Below are positions 38,201 to 45,414 of a stretch of DNA of 64,000 nucleotides, piece by piece. Under the pieces are notes generated by a model. That model was not told where the DNA came from, searched no databases, and saw nothing but the letters and a program-made list of their open reading frames with translations. Positions within the stretch are counted from its first letter, which is position 1. The number at the start of each line of letters is the position of its first letter. Source of the stretch: Bacteroidota bacterium (GTDB lineage Bacteria > Bacteroidota > Bacteroidia > Cytophagales > Cyclobacteriaceae); contig JACPVX010000067.1 of NCBI GenBank assembly GCA_016191555.1, positions 120,674 through 184,673 on the forward strand, read 5' to 3'. The translations under genes were made by a program, and so were the position numbers.

Positions 38201-39243
38201 CTGGCACCAGCCCACAATCTAAATTCATGGTTAAGTTTCACACTGATGCGCTGGACTCCATTCAAGTACTTCTGAATTCTAATTTGATTGGGTCGCTTAA
38301 AAATCTTGCCAACGGTGATTACGTTTTAAAGATTACGAATGCTCCTGTTGGAAGTGTGGAAACAAAATTGATTGGCTATAAAAATTCAGCGCCTTACCAT
38401 TCGGTTTCTTTCAGTGCTCAAAATTTAACCTTAAAATCTTATGCACGAGAATACTTTAACTTGATGCTCGATGGTGGCGACTTTTCACTAAATAAATTCT
38501 TTATTCTCGATTTCGGCAATAGTAACACGAGCTTGCAAACAAGCCATCCTTATGCCAGCAACTCAGAATTAAGTGCAACGCTTCTGGTGCCAATGATCAT
38601 CAGCAGCACCAATTCAAATTTCTATTTTCGAGATGTGGCTGTTGTGCAACCTTCTGCTGATGGAGTAAAATTTGGGCAGCCGGAATTCAAGGATTTTGTA
38701 GTTGTAGAGGCAACGAAAGATGGACTCACTTGGACTCCTCTTAAAGATGGTTATAGCTCCTCATCAAATCAAACCTGGTTAACAGCCTTTAACGCGAATC
38801 AAAGCGGAACCTCCACATTAGAAGTAAATCAGGAAATCAACATTAAAAATACCTTTGCCGCTACGGATACGCTGCTATTCCGTTTCAGACTTAAATCAAA
38901 TGCTGATAATACAAATGGATGGGGATGGTCGATTGATAATCTTTTCATCCAACAGATACCCACCGGAATCGAAGATGCCGCCATTATTAGCGATGCATTG
39001 GTATTTCCTAATCCGACAAACGGCAAAGCGACTGTCCAATACACACTACTGGCGAAATCGCCTGTTGCATTAACCATGATGGATGCATCCGGAAAAGCAA
39101 TTCATTCCTTCGGACAGCGTGAACTTGAAAAAGGTGAGCACCAATACGAACTTGATTTCAGTGGTCAGGAAAACGGATTATACATTATTCAACTGAAAAC
39201 CAATCGTGGTGACAAAACACTCAAAGTTTTGGTAAGACGATAA
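35296..39243 (+). CDS. Large secreted Asp-box (VPS10/sortilin-like) propeller protein with T9SS sorting domain
   Basis: 1315 residues. An N-terminal signal/anchor sequence is followed by a beta-propeller made from repeated Asp-box blades of the form TTDxGxxW/SxDGGxTW: KTTNAGTSW, KSTDRGVTW, KTIDGGDTW, KSIDSGDTW, RSIDGGNTW and RTTDLGQSW. A middle insertion (about 380-560) interrupts the blades. The C-terminus after residue 1230 is a type A sorting domain (FPNPTNGKATVQY, MDASGKAI, NGLYIIQLKTNRGDKTLKVLV). No catalytic residues were identified; such proteins bind polysaccharide or protein ligands. The last gene of the operon, ending one base before the convergent dehydrogenase. Confidence 0.88.
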   Translation: MKSSKVILLTIIYCGLILWFSSPTSEKVHVTAADEYFDGPDEFFKFHHDIRTPADASKPGYQSGYKLRELKKAQQAAQRLNAIQARTQSNGVLEWKERGPSNVPGRTRGLVVDPDDANKNTWYAASVGGGVWKTTNAGTSWTLITPDVSNLATTVLAMAESNHNVMYIGTGEGFGNLDGVGGSGMFKSTDRGVTWSHLSTTVDFGDINRMIINPSDENMVVVASNSGIFKTIDGGDTWTKVSSLTFVQDLKATPGNFAIQYAAQNGVGVLKSIDSGDTWSLSNVGMGSVRRVEIAVAPSKPQRIFASCENGDSPKLLVSDDAGVSWSIVKTLLNGAALDFLGGTQASDGQGWYDNTVVCDPFDASVVYVGGINLFRFKLETTSTTSDIYGVDLGSAASLLDLVNFNGNNGNFELGTSANKSSVEVRFGPGKSQKAHRFLVPEGATSGVAASNYTYTDYVTVPFEVWDVTNNKQLMVSFRDQGRNGTYDLITSNTTTTEATQQSREYIYINNVAYDAAAPNASIATNGGHQFNEMYFFWPVLADGGVWPPTTNRTLSFNYLGAQQNYNSTTIFITDVRGQYGTSKNAIVHADQHNLVAIPMTGTTYKILNANDGGVFISNTSATPGINDGDWTFAGNSYNTTQFYGADKRPGYDEYLGGAQDNGTWKSPANTVASASTNYLFKIGGDGFEVLWHSTDDKKLIGGSQNNGFGRSIDGGNTWVSATSGLSGTHPFISKLANSKDNPEVIYTLSSAGVFKSTNFGGAWTLTPITNKWGGASSLMDIDVSRANANIVWAGSGMANSGNVRNIHVSTNAGTSFTPTNNYSDVALGAITKLATHPTEPNTAYVLFSFAGRPKILRTTDLGQSWTDISGFNTSSTSSTGFPDVAVYCLYVRTDDPNIIWAGTEIGIVESLDNGATWALLEDFPNVSVWDIKGQDDQIVIATHGRGIMTAKVGTAQTGPINKPVILAAGTSPQSKFMVKFHTDALDSIQVLLNSNLIGSLKNLANGDYVLKITNAPVGSVETKLIGYKNSAPYHSVSFSAQNLTLKSYAREYFNLMLDGGDFSLNKFFILDFGNSNTSLQTSHPYASNSELSATLLVPMIISSTNSNFYFRDVAVVQPSADGVKFGQPEFKDFVVVEATKDGLTWTPLKDGYSSSSNQTWLTAFNANQSGTSTLEVNQEINIKNTFAATDTLLFRFRLKSNADNTNGWGWSIDNLFIQQIPTGIEDAAIISDALVFPNPTNGKATVQYTLLAKSPVALTMMDASGKAIHSFGQRELEKGEHQYELDFSGQENGLYIIQLKTNRGDKTLKVLVRR

Positions 39244-40485
39244 TCAATTGTATCGATCAGGATTAAATGCTTCCATCGAAATGGACGTTTGATCTTGATC
39301 GATTATTTGTTGCACCAACTTTCCAGTGCCCGGGCCAAGGCTCAAGCCCATCATGGCGTGTCCTGTGGCAATTGTTAGGTTTTTTATTGTTTTGCTTTTT
39401 CCGATATATGGGAGACCATCGGGCGAACAAGGACGCAATCCGTGCCATACTTTACTTTGACTTGGCATTGGAATATTCATCTCCGGATAATACTTGGGTA
39501 TTGAATCGGCAATACCTTTTACGCGATTCATGTTGATCGCATGATTTACGCCAGCTATTTCCATTGTTCCACCAAAGCGAATACTATCTCCCATTGGAGT
39601 AACCGCTACACGAGCTTCTAAAAAAATGGAAGGTACTTGAATATTTTTTTGAATTGGCGTGAGAAAACTATACCCCTTGCCAGCCTGCATAGGCATGTTT
39701 ACATTTAATTTTTTTCCTACAGCACCAGACCATGAACCGGTAGCCAAAATCACTTCATCAAATGAGAATTTTTCTGAATTAGAATTTAGTTCGCGAATGA
39801 CTTGGTTATCGACAATAAAATCAGAGAGTGGTGTATTTGTTTTAAATACCACTCCTTGCTCCTTCAAATATTCAATCAATCCGCTTATTAAGCGTTGAGG
39901 CGTGAGATGTGCATCCCCAGGGAAAAATACACCTCCACGTGCATTTACTTTTACATAAGGTTCCAGTTGTTGAACTTCAGATGATGAAAGAATATGTGCT
40001 TCAATGCCATGCTTGTTTGCAAAATGCGCTGTTTCGCTTTCTTCGTGTTCGGTCTCTTTGGTTTGATAGAGCATCAGTAGTCCCTTCTCATGATACTCAA
40101 AATCAAAAGGCAAATCTTTCGCCCATCGCTGATACATGGATTTGCTAAACAAACTAATCTCTTTAAGCGCAATGGCCGCCTTTGCCACGTGTTCTTTATT
40201 GGCATGCTGATAGAAATGATAACCCCATTTTATTAAATCGCCATTCCATCTTGGCTTCACATAAAATGGACTTGTTGAATTAAACATCCAGCGAATGCCC
40301 TTTGAAATCATGCCTGGAGAAGCTAACGGAATTAAATGACTGGGTACAATCATTCCTGCATTTCCGGTTGAGCAACCTATTTGCAAATCATCCTGATCAA
40401 TAATGGTAACCTTATGGCCAGCCTTGTGCAAGTAGTAAGCCGAACTTAATCCGATAATTCCCCCTCCTATAATACCAATTCGCAT
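39244..40485 (-). CDS. FAD-dependent D-amino-acid dehydrogenase, probable D-hydroxyproline dehydrogenase
   Basis: 413 residues, DadA/GlyOx-type flavoprotein: dinucleotide-binding MRIGIIGGGIIGLSSAYYL (GxGxxG), FAD-contact ATGSWSGA, and C-terminal WHGLRPCSPDGLPYIGKS plus TGHAMMGLSLGPGTGKLV. In the hydroxyproline pathway it oxidises cis-4-hydroxy-D-proline to 1-pyrroline-4-hydroxy-2-carboxylate. The function is assigned from fold and neighbours: epimerase, deaminase and semialdehyde dehydrogenase are all upstream on the same strand. A small zinc-ribbon gene lies between it and the epimerase. Confidence 0.85.
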   Translation of the reverse strand: MRIGIIGGGIIGLSSAYYLHKAGHKVTIIDQDDLQIGCSTGNAGMIVPSHLIPLASPGMISKGIRWMFNSTSPFYVKPRWNGDLIKWGYHFYQHANKEHVAKAAIALKEISLFSKSMYQRWAKDLPFDFEYHEKGLLMLYQTKETEHEESETAHFANKHGIEAHILSSSEVQQLEPYVKVNARGGVFFPGDAHLTPQRLISGLIEYLKEQGVVFKTNTPLSDFIVDNQVIRELNSNSEKFSFDEVILATGSWSGAVGKKLNVNMPMQAGKGYSFLTPIQKNIQVPSIFLEARVAVTPMGDSIRFGGTMEIAGVNHAINMNRVKGIADSIPKYYPEMNIPMPSQSKVWHGLRPCSPDGLPYIGKSKTIKNLTIATGHAMMGLSLGPGTGKLVQQIIDQDQTSISMEAFNPDRYN

Positions 40486-40512
40486 TTGTTACTTTCGCTT
40501 TTAGTGAAATTT

Positions 40513-40671
40513 CTAGAACACAAAATAGGTCAGCAAGAAAATGATGATTAGAAAGATAGCCGTATATTTTATCCACGGTGTTGATTCGGTAAATCCATAT
40601 CCACAAATGGGGCACTCTTTGCTGGACTCATCCACATTCATTGCACAGGAAGGGCACTCTTTCTTCTTCAT
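40513..40671 (-). CDS. 52-residue zinc-ribbon membrane protein
   Basis: A short unlisted frame from ATG 40671 to the stop at 40513-40515. Residues 1-30 carry two C-x2-C pairs, CPSC at about 6-9 and CPIC at about 20-23, forming a small zinc ribbon. Residues about 33-52 (WIKYTAIFLIIIFLLTYFVF) are one transmembrane helix at the C-terminal end. Such tiny ribbon-plus-helix proteins occur in several bacteria; I know no function. It begins 7 bases after the epimerase stop and ends 27 bases before the dehydrogenase start, so it is inside the hydroxyproline transcript. Its composition (KKKEC start) and conserved cysteine spacing make an accidental ORF unlikely. Confidence 0.75.
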   Translation of the reverse strand: MKKKECPSCAMNVDESSKECPICGYGFTESTPWIKYTAIFLIIIFLLTYFVF

Positions 40672-40678
40672 ATCTAAT

Positions 40679-41680
40679 TTAAATTACCTGAAAGCCGTAC
40701 GCATACGGATCATCATCGGGATCGATCGTGATTGTATTGTGCCCATATATTTTGGCCCAGCCTTCTACACTTGGAATGATTGCAGGCATGCCATGTAAAT
40801 CTGTTTCTTCTTCAATGCGTCCGATAAACTTCGACCCGATGATACTTTCGTGAATAAACTCGTTCCCTTGTTTAAGTTTTCCTTTTGTATACCATTGAGC
40901 GAGTCGTGCGGACGTACCGGTTCCGCAAGGCGAACGGTCAATGGCCTTGTCTCCATAGAAAACGGCATTGCGCGCGGTCGATGTCGGATCAATCACTTTA
41001 CCCGTCCACAAAATATGACTGCATCCGTTAATGGTTGAATCATCTGGATGGATAAATGTGTGCTTCTTATTGATGTCTTTGCGAAGCTCTCTGCTCCAAC
41101 TTACTAATTGATCGGCTGTGTAGTGTTCAATGCCCTTGAAGTTTGATTGCACATCGACAATGGCATAAAAATTTCCGCCATAAGCCACATCTAAATTCAA
41201 CTCGCCTAAATCCGGACATGTAGCTTGAATATTTTCAGCTGCTAGGTATGCTTTTACATTTCGGATTTTAACTGACTTTACTTTTTTTCCGTCTTGCTTG
41301 TATTCAATACGAACCAGCCCGGCAGGAACCTCGAGGTTCAGAATGCCAGGTGTTTTTGGAATTACCAATCCCTCTTCGATCGCAATGGTGACGGTGCCAA
41401 TAGTACCGTGTCCACACATCGGCAGGCACCCACTCGTTTCGATAAATAGAACGCCCACATCATTTCTAGGATCGGAAGGTGGATACAAAATACTTCCGCT
41501 CATCATGTCGTGTCCCCGAGGCTCAAACATTAAACCTTTGCGGATCCAATCATATTCACGCAAGAAATGCTGGCGCTTTTCGCTCATATTCTTTCCCTGC
41601 AATATTGGCCCCCCTTCTGCGACCACTCGCACGGGGTTTCCGCAGGTATGCGCATCAATGCACTTAAAGACATTCTTCAT
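40679..41680 (-). CDS. 4-hydroxyproline 2-epimerase (proline racemase family)
   Basis: 333 residues of the proline racemase superfamily with both catalytic cysteines: Cys89 in MCGHGTIG and Cys252 in SPCGTGTSA. Having both cysteines, not a threonine in the second position, argues for an epimerase and against trans-3-hydroxyproline dehydratase. It converts trans-4-hydroxy-L-proline to the cis-4-hydroxy-D form, the first pathway step. The start MKNVFKCIDAHTCGNPVR matches the family. Transcribed with the genes on both sides. Confidence 0.92.
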   Translation of the reverse strand: MKNVFKCIDAHTCGNPVRVVAEGGPILQGKNMSEKRQHFLREYDWIRKGLMFEPRGHDMMSGSILYPPSDPRNDVGVLFIETSGCLPMCGHGTIGTVTIAIEEGLVIPKTPGILNLEVPAGLVRIEYKQDGKKVKSVKIRNVKAYLAAENIQATCPDLGELNLDVAYGGNFYAIVDVQSNFKGIEHYTADQLVSWSRELRKDINKKHTFIHPDDSTINGCSHILWTGKVIDPTSTARNAVFYGDKAIDRSPCGTGTSARLAQWYTKGKLKQGNEFIHESIIGSKFIGRIEEETDLHGMPAIIPSVEGWAKIYGHNTITIDPDDDPYAYGFQVI

Positions 41681-41785
41681 TCGATGTTGGTTTTCAATTA
41701 ATGGTTAATCGTAATTGTTTTGCTCGATACTCTTACAAACTAAAATCAAGTCTAATAACAACTAACTAGCAACAGCTAACTGATT

Positions 41786-43270
41786 TTACTTCTTCAATTC
41801 ATTGTTATACAATCTCCAGATGTTCATCGGATTTTCATCTTTTAATTCTACCGGCAAAAGTGATTGAGGAAAATTTTGAAATGATACCGGGCGAACGAAC
41901 CTTTTGATAGCATCTACTCCTACTGATGTAAAGCGCGAATCGGTTGTTGAGGGGTATGGGCCTCCATGTTGCATGGATGGACAAACTTCCACACCAGTCG
42001 GGACACCATTAATTATTAGGCGACCCGCTTTCTCTTGAAGTAATTCAAGTAAATCAGAATTTTGTGCCACTTCATTTTCCTGGCCAATGACACTCGAAGT
42101 CAATTGTCCTTTCAAATGGTTGATGACACGAAGCAGTTCGTGGCGATCTTTACACTTCACTACCAACGAATACGGACCAAAGACTTCTTCCGTTAGCAAT
42201 TCATTTGTCAAGAAATCACTAGTGGTTACAGAAGCAACCGCGGGCATCCCCGCTACATTTTCAGATACGGCGGAAGATTTTCCTTCCAACTTAACTCCTC
42301 GTTGAGTCAACGATTGTTTGAGCTTAGCTACATAATTAGTCGCAATACCTTCGTGCAACATAGTTCCGACACCACTCGCTTCAATTCGCTTAGATAGTGA
42401 AGCGATGAATAAATCAAGAGCGTGATTATCGATCGCTAGAATCAATCCCGGATTAGTACAAAATTGTCCGACACCTAATGTGATGGATGCGGCTAACATT
42501 TCGGCTGTTTTTTCGGCTTGCTGTGAAAGTGAATCCGGCAATAGAATCACCGGATTGATGCTACTCATTTCTGCAAATACAGGTATAGGTTCAGGTCTTC
42601 GCTGGGCTAGGTCAAACAACGCCTTGCCACCCGCCAAAGAACCGGTAAAACCAACTCCTTTTGTCAGCGGGTGTTCTACTAATGCTTTTCCAACTTCAAA
42701 GTTCTTCCCATGCGCGTGTTGAAAAACATTTTCAGTCATACCCGATTTCTGGGCTGCGCGGTCAATTGCTTTCGCCACTAAATTGGATGTGGCCGGATGA
42801 GCCGGGTGCGCTTTGACAATTACCGGACAACCTGCTGCCAATGCTGAAATGGTATCACCACCTGCCGTTGAATACGCGAGCGGAAAATTGGCCGCGCCAA
42901 AAACAACGATAGGGCCGATCGGTACCAACATCTTTCGAATATCAGGTTTGGGTGCAGGCATTCGATCGGCAATGGCTGTATCGATACGCGCATCGACCCA
43001 CGAGCCATCTTCCACCAAATCAGCAAACATGCGACAATGGCCGGTGGTTCGTCCTCGCTCACCAACAATCCGAGCTTCTGGCAGGTTGGTTTCACGCATA
43101 GCTGTCGTCACCAATTCCGTTCCCAACGCTTCGATCTCATCGGCAATTGATCGTAAGAATTTTGCTTTGCTCTTGCCGTCAGCATTTTTATAGATCATAA
43201 ATGCAGCCTGTGCTTTTTGCAAGATCGCATCTATTTCTTCCGGGGTACTGTCGGTGAATTCCATGTTCAT
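41786..43270 (-). CDS. NADP-type aldehyde dehydrogenase, probable alpha-ketoglutarate semialdehyde dehydrogenase
   Basis: 494 residues of the ALDH superfamily, KGSADH subgroup: VFGAANFPLAYSTAGGDTISALAAGCPVIVKAH, the cysteine in GVGQFCTNPGL and the glutamate in FAEMSSINPV. In the pathway it oxidises 2,5-dioxopentanoate to 2-oxoglutarate, feeding the TCA cycle. Specificity is inferred from subgroup and context. A 105-base gap separates it from the epimerase, the largest gap in the operon; I see no terminator there. ATG 43264 is an alternative start. Confidence 0.88.
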   Translation of the reverse strand: MNMEFTDSTPEEIDAILQKAQAAFMIYKNADGKSKAKFLRSIADEIEALGTELVTTAMRETNLPEARIVGERGRTTGHCRMFADLVEDGSWVDARIDTAIADRMPAPKPDIRKMLVPIGPIVVFGAANFPLAYSTAGGDTISALAAGCPVIVKAHPAHPATSNLVAKAIDRAAQKSGMTENVFQHAHGKNFEVGKALVEHPLTKGVGFTGSLAGGKALFDLAQRRPEPIPVFAEMSSINPVILLPDSLSQQAEKTAEMLAASITLGVGQFCTNPGLILAIDNHALDLFIASLSKRIEASGVGTMLHEGIATNYVAKLKQSLTQRGVKLEGKSSAVSENVAGMPAVASVTTSDFLTNELLTEEVFGPYSLVVKCKDRHELLRVINHLKGQLTSSVIGQENEVAQNSDLLELLQEKAGRLIINGVPTGVEVCPSMQHGGPYPSTTDSRFTSVGVDAIKRFVRPVSFQNFPQSLLPVELKDENPMNIWRLYNNELKK

Positions 43271-43287
43271 TTTTAAATAGATTACAA

Positions 43288-44184
43288 CTACAATGAAGGT
43301 CTACTTTTAATCCCATCGCGAATGATACCAAGAACACGCTCGCGTTCGTCACCAATTAAAGGCAAACGTGGAGCTCTAACATTTTCAGATCCTAAGCCTA
43401 CTTCTTGCTCCGCCAACTTAATGTATTGAACCAGCTTAGGATGAATATCCAATTCAAGTAATGGCAAAAACCAACGATAAATCTTCAATGCCTCTTCTAT
43501 TTTATTGGCTTTGGTTAAGCGATACACAGCTACTGTTTCCTTTGGAAAAGCGCATACCAACCCGGCTACCCATCCATGAGCGCCAAGTACTAACTCTTCC
43601 ATCGCAAGGGTATCTACACCACACAAAATCTTAAAACGATCACCAAAGCGATTGATCATGCGCGTGACATTGGAAACATCGCGAGTGGATTCTTTGACAG
43701 CTTGTATATTTTTGCAAGCAGCCAATTCGCTGAACATATCCAGTGTTACTTCAATTTTATAATCCACCGGATTGTTATATACCATGATTGGCAAATCTGT
43801 AGAATCTGCTACTGCCTTGTAATAAGCGACCGTTTCCCGATGATCGGATTTATAACGCATGGGAGGCAACATCATCAAACCTTTTGCCCCGCAACGCTTC
43901 GCTTCACTGGCTAATTTAATCGCATCACGAGTGCTGCCTTCTGCTATGTTCATTACAACAGGAACTTTGTCATTGACTTTCTCGACTGTAAATCGAACGA
44001 GCTCAAATTTCTCCTCATTGGATAAAACACTGGCCTCACCCAAGGTGCCACCTAAAATAACGCCATCCACTCCGGCACTTAGTTGTGCCTGAAGGTTTTT
44101 GTCGAAAAGCGGTAAATCCAATCGATCATCGGATGTAAACTTAGTAGTGAGTGCGGGAAAAACTCCTTGCCATTGAATGTTCAT
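43288..44184 (-). CDS. DapA-family lyase, probable 1-pyrroline-4-hydroxy-2-carboxylate deaminase
   Basis: 298 residues, an (alpha/beta)8 barrel of the dihydrodipicolinate synthase superfamily. Visible: GGTLGEAS loop, MVYNNPV with Tyr136, and the Schiff-base Lys164 in IQAVKESTRDV. In hydroxyproline catabolism this family deaminates the pyrroline to 2,5-dioxopentanoate. The DHDPS activity for lysine is less likely given the neighbours and the change of the GTTGE loop to GGTLGE. It is the first gene of the operon, next to the divergent AraC regulator. Confidence 0.87.
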   Translation of the reverse strand: MNIQWQGVFPALTTKFTSDDRLDLPLFDKNLQAQLSAGVDGVILGGTLGEASVLSNEEKFELVRFTVEKVNDKVPVVMNIAEGSTRDAIKLASEAKRCGAKGLMMLPPMRYKSDHRETVAYYKAVADSTDLPIMVYNNPVDYKIEVTLDMFSELAACKNIQAVKESTRDVSNVTRMINRFGDRFKILCGVDTLAMEELVLGAHGWVAGLVCAFPKETVAVYRLTKANKIEEALKIYRWFLPLLELDIHPKLVQYIKLAEQEVGLGSENVRAPRLPLIGDERERVLGIIRDGIKSRPSL

Positions 44185-44336
44185 ACGCTTGTTAGTTAAT
44201 ATTTATTAATTACAAAGATACATTGAGAGCGTTGGGTGCCATTTGCAAAACATAGTTAGTATCTGTACTATTTTGACATATTTCGTAGCTTTATAGCTCG
44301 ATATACAATCAATATAATAATACAATACACAGTCGG

Positions 44337-45215
44337 ATGAAAGTAGTTCCCTTCAATGTGCCCAAAACTGCTGCGGAGGCATTTCGATTTCAAGAAGATG
44401 TAAGTGCACATTTTTACGATCAGTTGCATCAACATCCTGAATTGCAGGTGATGCTGATTCTAAAAGGAGAAGGCACTTTGGTGGCTGGCGATTATTTAGG
44501 ACGATTTGAAGCCAATGATTTATTCATCATTGGAAGTGAACAGCCACATGTCTTTCGAAATGATGAAGCTTATTACCAAAAAAGCAAGTCGAAAAAGAAT
44601 GTGCATGCGATCTCCCTTTACTTCCACCAGCAATATGTTGGCGATTGGTTTTGGAATTTAGCTGAAATGAAAGGTGTGCGTGATTTTTTTAAAACCTCAT
44701 CGCGGGGTTTTCGAGTGACTGGGACTACGAAGGAAAAACTGATACATCTGATTTTAAATGTAAAAAACAAAACGGGTCTTGATCGGCTGCAGGTATTTAT
44801 AGAATTGTTTCAAGTGCTGACTCATTCACGCCAATTAAAATCGTTGAGTGTTACTGCACCTTACGTGGTAAATCAACCAGCAGAAGGAAAACGAATGAAT
44901 GCTATTCTTCAATTTACATTTAAGGAAAGTAATCGCAAAATATACTTGGAAGAAGTGGCCGAGATCGCGCATTTATCGACAGAAGCTTTTTGCCGCTATT
45001 TTAAGATGCGCACACAAAAAACCTATACCACCTTTTTAAATGAAGTACGCGTTAGTAATGCATGTCGCTTGTTGATGAATCAGGAGATGTCAATACAAGA
45101 TGTTTGTTTTCAGTCGGGGTTTACCAATATTTCTAATTTCAATCGCATTTTTAAACGGGTAACTGGTAAATCGCCTTCTACTTATCTACATGAGCAAAAT
45201 TTGAAGAGCGTTTGA
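44337..45215 (+). CDS. AraC-family regulator of the hydroxyproline operon (putative)
   Basis: 292 residues: N-terminal cupin-like sensing domain (HPELQVMLILKGEGTLVAGDY, DLFIIGSEQPHVF) and a C-terminal pair of helix-turn-helices (IYLEEVAEIAHLSTEAFCRYFK and SIQDVCFQSGFTNISNFNRIFKRVTGKSPSTY). It is divergent from the operon with a 152-base intergenic region, so it is the obvious regulator; whether hydroxyproline or a derivative binds the cupin is inference. A TAGTA...TACTA inverted repeat at 44257-44270 in that region could be a site, but it is short. Confidence 0.85.
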   Translation: MKVVPFNVPKTAAEAFRFQEDVSAHFYDQLHQHPELQVMLILKGEGTLVAGDYLGRFEANDLFIIGSEQPHVFRNDEAYYQKSKSKKNVHAISLYFHQQYVGDWFWNLAEMKGVRDFFKTSSRGFRVTGTTKEKLIHLILNVKNKTGLDRLQVFIELFQVLTHSRQLKSLSVTAPYVVNQPAEGKRMNAILQFTFKESNRKIYLEEVAEIAHLSTEAFCRYFKMRTQKTYTTFLNEVRVSNACRLLMNQEMSIQDVCFQSGFTNISNFNRIFKRVTGKSPSTYLHEQNLKSV

Positions 45216-45239
45216 TTGAAAATAATAAACAACATTGGC

Positions 45240-45362
45240 TGGCGATGAATGTCGAGCAGGCGCGGGCAAGTGATTGAAGCGAAAAGCCCGCAGGGGCGCG
45301 CCTCGCGCCACGAGGACTTGTAGCGAAAAGCACGGTGGCCACTGCGCAGCTTGGCCATGCCC
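45240..45362. repeat. GC-rich hairpin element
   Basis: A stretch clearly richer in G+C than its surroundings. It holds two successive hairpins: GCGGGC (45262-45267) / GCCCGC (45286-45291), then GGCGCG (45295-45300) / CGCGCC (45304-45309) with a 3-base loop. The word AGCGAAAAGC occurs twice (within AAGCGAAAAGCCC and TAGCGAAAAGCAC). It probably belongs to a family of dispersed intergenic repeats in Bacteroidota. No ORF is convincing. Confidence 0.5.
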
Positions 45363-45414
45363 CAAAAAAGATCATAAAAGTTTTGGCTATTTTGCATGGT
45401 AAACAGTATTATTT

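Noticed and set aside
44273..44293. Possible -33/-7 promoter upstream of the hydroxyproline AraC gene
   Set aside because: The TTG and TAGCTTTA words are only about 10 bases apart, too close for a Bacteroidota promoter.
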